Below are positions 5,670 to 9,343 of a stretch of 9,343 nucleotides of DNA, in pieces. The stretch is from Acetobacteraceae bacterium (lineage in GTDB: Bacteria > Pseudomonadota > Alphaproteobacteria > Acetobacterales > Acetobacteraceae): NCBI GenBank assembly GCA_947478535.1, contig CANJXD010000202.1:1-9343 (forward strand). The letters run 5' to 3'. The notes beneath the pieces were generated by a model. That model was not told the DNA's origin. It ran no database searches and was given only the letters and a program-made list of their open reading frames with translations. Numbering within the stretch: the stretch's first letter is position 1; each line of letters opens with the position of its first letter. The position numbers and the translations under genes were made by a program.

Positions 5670-6761
5670 ATGCTGATCCTCCGCCGCAGCCTGCTCGCCC
5701 TGCCGCTCCTTGCCTGTGAGGCCGCCGGCCAGCCGCCCGTCCCCACGCCGCTCCGCGGACCCTTCGATCCCTCGGCGCTGCGCCAGCGCCACGCCAGCGC
5801 CCGCGCCCCGGGCTTCCGCTGCGCCCAGCCGGTGCCGCCGGTCCAGGACCTCGAAGGCGTCACCTTCTACACCGACGCCGCCTTCTCCGTGGCGGACCCC
5901 GCGCGCCTCGCGGCCGACAACGCCGCCTCCCGCCCGCTGGCGCAGTGGCAGGACGCGATCCAGTCCCCGATGGCGGCCTGGCTGCGCGGCGCGGGCCCGA
6001 CGGCGGCGTCCTGCGGGCTCACCCATCTCGATGCCTGGGCGGAGGCCGGCGCCCTGCTCGGCCGCTTCAACAACCAGGGCGCCTATCACCGCAAATGGGC
6101 GCTCGGCGGCGCGGCGCTGGCCTTTCTCGCGCTGCGGGACGCGGAAGGGGAGGACCCCGCGCGCCTCGCCCGCATCGCGGCCTGGCTGCGCCGTGTCGCG
6201 ATCGCGGTGCAGCCACCCTATGATCGCCCACCACGGCCAGACCCGCGCCCGCAGACCCAGATGAACAACCACGCCTACTGGGCCGGCGTCGCGGTCGGCG
6301 CGGCGGCGATCGCGGCGGGGGACCGGGCGCTGTTGGACTGGGCGGTGGAACGCGCGCGGATCGGGCTGCGCCAGGTCACGGCGGAAGGCGCGCTGCCGCA
6401 GGAACTCGCCCGCCGGCGCCAGGCGCTGAGCTACCACCTGTTCTCCCTCGCCCCCCTTGCGGCGGTGGAGCGCATGGCGCTGGCCAACGGCATCGCGTTG
6501 GGTGCGGCGGAAACCGCGGCGCTGGACCGGCTTTCCGCCTTCACCTGGGCGGCGCTGGCCGACCCGTCCCGGATCGCCGAACTGGCCGGGGAGGCGCAGT
6601 CCCGCCCCGGTGGCGCCGAACCGCCGACGCTGCGGGAGGGCCACGGCTTCGAGATCCGCCAGGCCATCCGCCCGGACCCTGGCCAGCAGGCCGCCCTTGC
6701 CCCGCTCCGCCCGCTGCGCCAGCGCTGGCTGGGCGGCGAGGTTTCGCTCCTCTGGGGCTAA
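5670..6761 (+). CDS. Alginate lyase family protein (PL5-type), exported
   Basis: A 363-aa protein of the alginate lyase family (polysaccharide lyase 5, AlgL / A1-III type, alpha/alpha-toroid), which cleaves mannuronate-rich chains by beta-elimination. The family core is visible: NNQGAYHRKWALGGAALAF (134-152), QTQMNNHAYWAGVAVG (195-210) and LPQELARRRQALSYHLFSLAPL (starting at 242). N200/H201 and R248/Y255 sit 54 residues apart for His-Tyr and 7 for Arg-Tyr, the same spacing as the catalytic residues of known PL5 lyases, so the active site looks intact. The Lys/Arg expected near residue 66 is not obvious (FYTDAAF). Residues 1-20 are a signal peptide (LILRRSLLALPLLAC); C16 in LLAC may make it a lipoprotein, otherwise it is periplasmic. 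The ATG at 5670 is set by that signal peptide; the frame is open far upstream but without homology. No alginate synthesis genes are in view, so the role (turnover of another uronate polymer, or scavenging) is open. Confidence 0.85.
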   Translation: MLILRRSLLALPLLACEAAGQPPVPTPLRGPFDPSALRQRHASARAPGFRCAQPVPPVQDLEGVTFYTDAAFSVADPARLAADNAASRPLAQWQDAIQSPMAAWLRGAGPTAASCGLTHLDAWAEAGALLGRFNNQGAYHRKWALGGAALAFLALRDAEGEDPARLARIAAWLRRVAIAVQPPYDRPPRPDPRPQTQMNNHAYWAGVAVGAAAIAAGDRALLDWAVERARIGLRQVTAEGALPQELARRRQALSYHLFSLAPLAAVERMALANGIALGAAETAALDRLSAFTWAALADPSRIAELAGEAQSRPGGAEPPTLREGHGFEIRQAIRPDPGQQAALAPLRPLRQRWLGGEVSLLWG

Positions 6762-6762
6762 C

Positions 6763-6814
6763 CCCTATTCAACCCGGCGCGGCCGCGCCCTATTCATCCC
6801 GGCGCGGCCGCGCC
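6763..6814. repeat. 25-bp tandem duplication with palindromes at the gpsA 3' end
   Basis: A 27-base unit at 6763-6789 (CCCTATTCAACCCGG followed by CGCGGCCGCGCC) recurs at 6788-6814 with a single A-to-T change, giving a 25-bp period. Each copy holds the perfect 14-bp palindrome GGCGCGGCCGCGCC (6776-6789 and 6801-6814). The second copy is the last codons and stop of gpsA; the first lies just after it, between gpsA and the convergent lyase stop at 6761. The palindromes could act as a two-way transcription end. Confidence 0.85.
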
Positions 6815-7785
6815 AGCAGGCGCCCCATCGCTTCGCCCACCGTCACATCGCCGGCCAGCAGCCCCGCCACGGCGGCGCAGATCGGGACCTCGATCCCCAC
6901 TTCGGCCGCCCGCGCGACGATGGCCGGCGCTGTCGCCACGCCCTCCGCCACGCTGACACGGGTGGCCAGCGCCGCTTCCAGCGTCGCCCCCCGGCCCAGT
7001 TCCATGCCGAGCGAGGTATTCCGGCTGCCCGGCCCCGTCGTCGTCAGCAGCAGGTCGCCGAGGCCCGAAAGCCCCGCCGCCGTTTCCGGCCGCCCGCCCA
7101 GCGCCACCGTCAGCCGCGACAATTCCGCCAGGCCCCGCGTCACCAGCGCCGCCCGCGCATTTTCACCGAGCCCGGCGCCGATCACCGCGCCCGCGGCGAT
7201 CGCGATCACATTCTTCGCCGCACCGCCGACCTGCACGCCCATGGGGTCATCCCCGCCATACAGGCGAAACCCTGCCGTGCTGAGCAGCTCGGCCGCCAAC
7301 GCCCGGAGCCCGGCATCCCGGCTGGCCAGCACGGCCGCGGCCGGCAGGCCCTTCGCCACCTCATGCGCGAAATTCGGACCGGAGAGCACGGCGCCGGCCC
7401 GGCCGGGGCGCAACTCCTCCATCAGTTCGAGCGGCAGGCGCAGCGTGCCGCGTTCCACCCCCTTGGCACAGACGACGAGCGGCGCGGCGGTTGCCGGCAG
7501 GGTCGCGAAAACGGCGCGGATATGCTGGACCGGCACCGCCACCAGCACGAACAGCGCCTCCGCCAGCGCCGCCTCGGCATCGGCGGTTACCTCGATGGCT
7601 GGCGAAAGCCGCACGCCCGGCAGGTGGCGCGCATTCTCCCGCGCCGCGGCCATGGTCTGCGCGCGCTCGGCGTCCCGCGCCCAGAGCCCCACGGCATTGC
7701 CTGCCCGCGCCGCCTGTACGGCGAGCGCCGTCCCCCAGGCGCCTGCGCCCAGCACCGCGATCCGCCGTCGTGCCCGTGCCGGCAT
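6790..7785 (-). CDS. gpsA: Glycerol-3-phosphate dehydrogenase [NAD(P)+]
   Basis: A 331-aa, full-length GpsA, the cytoplasmic enzyme that reduces dihydroxyacetone phosphate to sn-glycerol 3-phosphate for phospholipid synthesis. The N-terminal Rossmann motif is VLGAGAWGTAL (11-21). Next come VAVPVQHIR (82-90), CAKGVERGT (106-114, with K108) and LSGPNFAHEVAKGLP (134-148). The C-terminal helical domain carries GGAAKNVIAIAAG (187-199; catalytic K191), AGLSGLGDLLLT (237-248; D244) and the SRNTSLG segment (254-260) that binds substrate phosphate. The ATG at 7785 follows GGGACGGAA on the minus strand. It lies 31 bases after rlmJ on the same strand, so is probably in the same transcript, and runs head-on into the alginate lyase. 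The last residues (ARPRRDE) are encoded within the tandem duplication. Confidence 0.97.
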   Translation of the reverse strand: MPARARRRIAVLGAGAWGTALAVQAARAGNAVGLWARDAERAQTMAAARENARHLPGVRLSPAIEVTADAEAALAEALFVLVAVPVQHIRAVFATLPATAAPLVVCAKGVERGTLRLPLELMEELRPGRAGAVLSGPNFAHEVAKGLPAAAVLASRDAGLRALAAELLSTAGFRLYGGDDPMGVQVGGAAKNVIAIAAGAVIGAGLGENARAALVTRGLAELSRLTVALGGRPETAAGLSGLGDLLLTTTGPGSRNTSLGMELGRGATLEAALATRVSVAEGVATAPAIVARAAEVGIEVPICAAVAGLLAGDVTVGEAMGRLLARPRRDE

Positions 7786-7816
7786 GCCGTTCCGTCCCTG
7801 TGTCTATTCCGGGTTT

Positions 7817-8644
7817 CTAATCCGGCGTCACGCGCGTCACACCGGCCCCGGCGCCAGTCTCGCCCCGGCTGAGGCAGCCGAGCAAGGCCGCCAGGATGCC
7901 ACGCGCCGCCGGCTCGAAGCCGAAGGGCGCGTTCGCCACCAGCAGGCCGCAGCCATTCAGCCGAGTCGGGTCCGTGGGTTCGCGCAGCACGATCTCCGCC
8001 GCGATGCAGTCGGCGACGCCGGCATCCTGCAAGGCGTGGTGGAAGGCGCGAACCGGGGTGCGGTGCTTCACCGGATACCAGGCCGCGATCACCCCGGCGC
8101 GGAAACGGTGCCGCAGCCGCGCCAGCGCCGCCGCCGTGCGCTCGAACTCCCCCTCCTGCTCGAAGGGTGGGTCGATCAGCACCAGCCCGCGCCGTTCGGG
8201 AAAGGGCGTCAGCGCCTCCACCGCTTCCCAGGCGTCGCGGCGGTGCACGGCGACCTGCGGATCGCCCCGGAAGGCGCCGCGCAACGTCGCATGATCCTCC
8301 GGGTGCAGCTCGCACAGCACGAGCCGGTCTTCCGGCCGCAGCATTGCCCGGATCAGCGCCGGGGAGCCGGGATAGACAGCGGGATAGCCCGCCGCCGTCA
8401 CCAGCCCGAGGTAATCCGCCAGTAGTGGGTCCGCGCATGCCATGGCGCGGCCGATGCCATCCCGCCATTCCCCGGTGCGCTGCGGCTCCGGCGCCGAGAG
8501 GTCATAGCGGCCGATCCCGGCATGGGTATCCAGCACGCGGAGCGGCTTCGGCTTGGCCAGCAGCCCGCGCATCAGCGCGACCAGCAGCGCGTGCTTCGCG
8601 ACATCGCAGAAATTGCCGGCGTGGAAGGCGTGGCGGTAATTCAC
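7817..8644 (-). CDS. rlmJ: 23S rRNA (adenine(2030)-N6)-methyltransferase
   Basis: A 275-aa RlmJ (YhiR) homologue, close to the E. coli length of about 280. The diagnostic N-terminus MNYRHAFHAGNFCDVAKHA (1-19) is complete, followed by the SAM-binding strand RVLDTHAGIGRYDL (36-49), YPGSP (91-95), LCELHPED (110-117) and the catalytic DPPFE (158-162; usually DPPYE). It methylates A2030 of 23S rRNA during ribosome assembly. The start is GTG at 8644: the family-specific N-terminus begins exactly there and no ATG fits. No clear Shine-Dalgarno is visible, and a strong hairpin sits 12 bases upstream (8657-8677). The C-terminus has a glycine/alanine-rich tail beyond the usual end. Its neighbours are the lipoprotein gene 66 bases upstream and gpsA 31 bases downstream, all on the minus strand. 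Confidence 0.95.
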   Translation of the reverse strand: MNYRHAFHAGNFCDVAKHALLVALMRGLLAKPKPLRVLDTHAGIGRYDLSAPEPQRTGEWRDGIGRAMACADPLLADYLGLVTAAGYPAVYPGSPALIRAMLRPEDRLVLCELHPEDHATLRGAFRGDPQVAVHRRDAWEAVEALTPFPERRGLVLIDPPFEQEGEFERTAAALARLRHRFRAGVIAAWYPVKHRTPVRAFHHALQDAGVADCIAAEIVLREPTDPTRLNGCGLLVANAPFGFEPAARGILAALLGCLSRGETGAGAGVTRVTPD

Positions 8645-8656
8645 GCCGCGCGGGTA

Positions 8657-8677
8657 GCGCCGCCGCGCAGGCGGCGC
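8657..8677 (-). promoter_or_regulatory. Strong hairpin just upstream of the rlmJ GTG start
   Basis: GCGCCGCC (8657-8664) pairs perfectly with GGCGGCGC (8670-8677) around a 5-nt loop. On the minus strand it falls between the lipoprotein stop and the rlmJ GTG, ending 12 bases before the start codon, where a ribosome binding site would be. It may stop or slow transcription after the lipoprotein gene or limit rlmJ translation. No T-run follows. Confidence 0.4.
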
Positions 8678-8710
8678 AACCCGACGCGGCGCTAAGGCCC
8701 CGAGGCGGTG

Positions 8711-8920
8711 CTAACGCGCCGTCACCGCGCCACCCACCGCGCCAAGCCCGCCACCGATCAGCGCGCCCGTGCCGGCATTGCCGGAAATCGAGCCCACCGC
8801 GGCCCCGGCCCCGGCACCGAGCAAGCCGCCACTGACCGCCCGCGACCCCGGGGAGGACCCGCAGGCCGCCAGCATCGCCACCGTCGCCATGGCGACAAGA
8901 ACCCTGGAAGCAGAACGCAT
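8711..8920 (-). CDS. Small glycine-zipper lipoprotein
   Basis: A 69-aa product starting MRSASRVLVAMATVAMLAACG: a basic N-terminus, a hydrophobic stretch and the lipobox LAAC with C20 as the lipidated residue. The mature part of about 50 residues is a glycine zipper with GxxxG-like spacing, including GGLLGAGAGAAVG and ALIGGGLGAVGGAV, so it probably inserts in or packs against a membrane (YMGG/OmpA-type glycine zipper family). The ATG at 8920 is fixed by a near-perfect Shine-Dalgarno. It is likely an outer-membrane or periplasm-facing lipoprotein; such proteins are usually of unknown function, sometimes linked to envelope stress. It sits 68 bases after tsaD and 66 before rlmJ on the same strand. 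Confidence 0.85.
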   Translation of the reverse strand: MRSASRVLVAMATVAMLAACGSSPGSRAVSGGLLGAGAGAAVGSISGNAGTGALIGGGLGAVGGAVTAR

Positions 8921-8926
8921 GACGCA

Positions 8927-8936
8927 ACCTCCTTCT
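8927..8936 (-). promoter_or_regulatory. Near-perfect Shine-Dalgarno of the lipoprotein gene
   Basis: On the minus strand AGAAGGAGGT lies six bases before the ATG at 8920. It is by far the strongest ribosome binding site in the window, which suggests high translation of the small lipoprotein compared with its neighbours. Confidence 0.8.
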
Positions 8937-8988
8937 TCGTGTGGAGGTGCAACGCATCCGGCGCCGAATGGCTCCATCAGCCCCTCAA

Positions 8989-9343
8989 TCACCCTTGGGC
9001 GACCAGCTCCGCGAGTGGCCAGCGCGGCCGGGGCGCATGGTCCAGCCCATCCACCAGGCCCGCCCGCAGCCGCTCGATGCCGGCCCAGGCGATCATCACG
9101 GCATTGTCGGTGCAAAGCCGGATCGGCGGGGCGACCAGTGGCAGCCCGGCCTGCGCCGCGACGCTGGCCAGCGCCGCCCGTACCCCCAGGTTCGCCGCGA
9201 CGCCGCCCGCCACCACCAGCGCCGTTGCCCCCGGCGCCATCGCCAGCGCATGCCGCGCGCGGTCCGCCAGCGTCGCCGCCACCGCGGCCTGGAACCCGGC
9301 TGCGAGGTCGGCCTTGCCCTGCTCATCCAGCCCCTTGGCGAGA
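8989..9343 (-). CDS. tsaD: tRNA N6-adenosine threonylcarbamoyltransferase, C-terminal part (runs off the right edge)
   Basis: The last 118 residues of TsaD (Gcp/YgjD; ASKHA fold), which with TsaB and TsaE transfers the threonylcarbamoyl group to A37 of ANN-decoding tRNAs. Visible are the [18 protein letters not shown] helix, the nucleotide-binding strand [16 protein letters not shown], the [21 protein letters not shown] segment with the invariant CTDNA and metal-binding Asp, and the [10 protein letters not shown] end typical of the family. The 5' part, including the HxxxH metal motif, lies outside the window. The stop is TGA at 8989-8991. It is the first visible gene of a minus-strand row tsaD - lipoprotein - rlmJ - gpsA. 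Confidence 0.96.
   Translation of the reverse strand, partial: LAKGLDEQGKADLAAGFQAAVAATLADRARHALAMAPGATALVVAGGVAANLGVRAALASVAAQAGLPLVAPPIRLCTDNAVMIAWAGIERLRAGLVDGLDHAPRPRWPLAELVAQG

Noticed and set aside
4415..5719. Plus-strand open frame of 434 codons opposite the acyltransferase
   Set aside because: It is a His/Gln/Arg-rich shadow; the minus-strand frame encodes a well-conserved Pta/Ptb domain.
5573..5863. N-terminal extension of the phosphate acyltransferase beyond the ATG at 5572
   Set aside because: The added residues come from the repeat-bearing intergenic region and the antisense of the lyase signal peptide, with no MaoC similarity that would restore the missing active site.
6457..8468. 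Several long open frames on both strands over gpsA and rlmJ
   Set aside because: They are typical high-GC shadow frames with no domain, signal peptide or ribosome binding site.
1..9343. Defence, mobile-element, CRISPR or secretion system
   Set aside because: No transposase, integrase, nuclease, helicase, toxin-antitoxin or regular repeat-spacer array is visible. Apart from the small unknowns the genes are metabolic or housekeeping.

Overview
This is a very GC-rich window with ordinary chromosomal gene content. The protein families, the G/C-ending codons and the tsaD/gpsA neighbourhood suggest an alphaproteobacterium, probably a member of the Acetobacteraceae (Roseomonas-like). That assignment is inference from the sequence; no database was searched. 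I count eleven protein-coding genes, two of them cut by the window edges. I see no rRNA, tRNA, CRISPR array, transposase or phage gene.

Left part (1-3150). A catabolic-looking block: the N-terminal half of an MFS transporter (-), then an FAD-linked D-lactate/glycolate-type dehydrogenase (-). Diverging from these is an HpcH/HpaI-family class II aldolase (+). The 232-base divergent region holds three tandem 22-23 bp repeats, the last covering the -35 of a good promoter candidate that reads into the aldolase. A hairpin terminator candidate follows the aldolase. A simple working idea is uptake of a hydroxy- or keto-acid, aldol cleavage that yields pyruvate, and oxidation of a 2-hydroxyacid. The substrate cannot be read from the sequence.

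Middle part (3150-5670). Two small uncharacterised genes on + (88 and 127 aa) converge, across a hairpin, on a 43-aa lysine/proline-rich gene on -. Next is a 429-aa phosphate acyltransferase (-) of the MaoC-fused Pta/Ptb type. Its N-terminal hot-dog domain is shortened and has lost the catalytic Asp/His motif, and no acetate kinase gene lies beside it on the side that can be seen.

Right part (5670-9343). A PL5-type alginate lyase with a signal peptide (+) diverges from the acyltransferase across a 97-bp region with a 12-bp direct repeat. It converges on gpsA (-), whose 3' end carries an exact 25-bp tandem duplication including a second copy of the stop-codon region. Upstream of gpsA on the same strand are rlmJ (GTG start), a small glycine-zipper lipoprotein with an almost ideal Shine-Dalgarno, and the C-terminal part of tsaD. 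These look like a housekeeping tsaD-to-gpsA cluster with rlmJ and the lipoprotein gene placed between.

I found no convincing new multi-gene system. The items most worth a second look are the degenerate MaoC domain, the isolated PL5 lyase with its repeat-bearing promoter region, the tandem repeats upstream of the aldolase, the duplicated gpsA tail and the small conserved-looking proteins.
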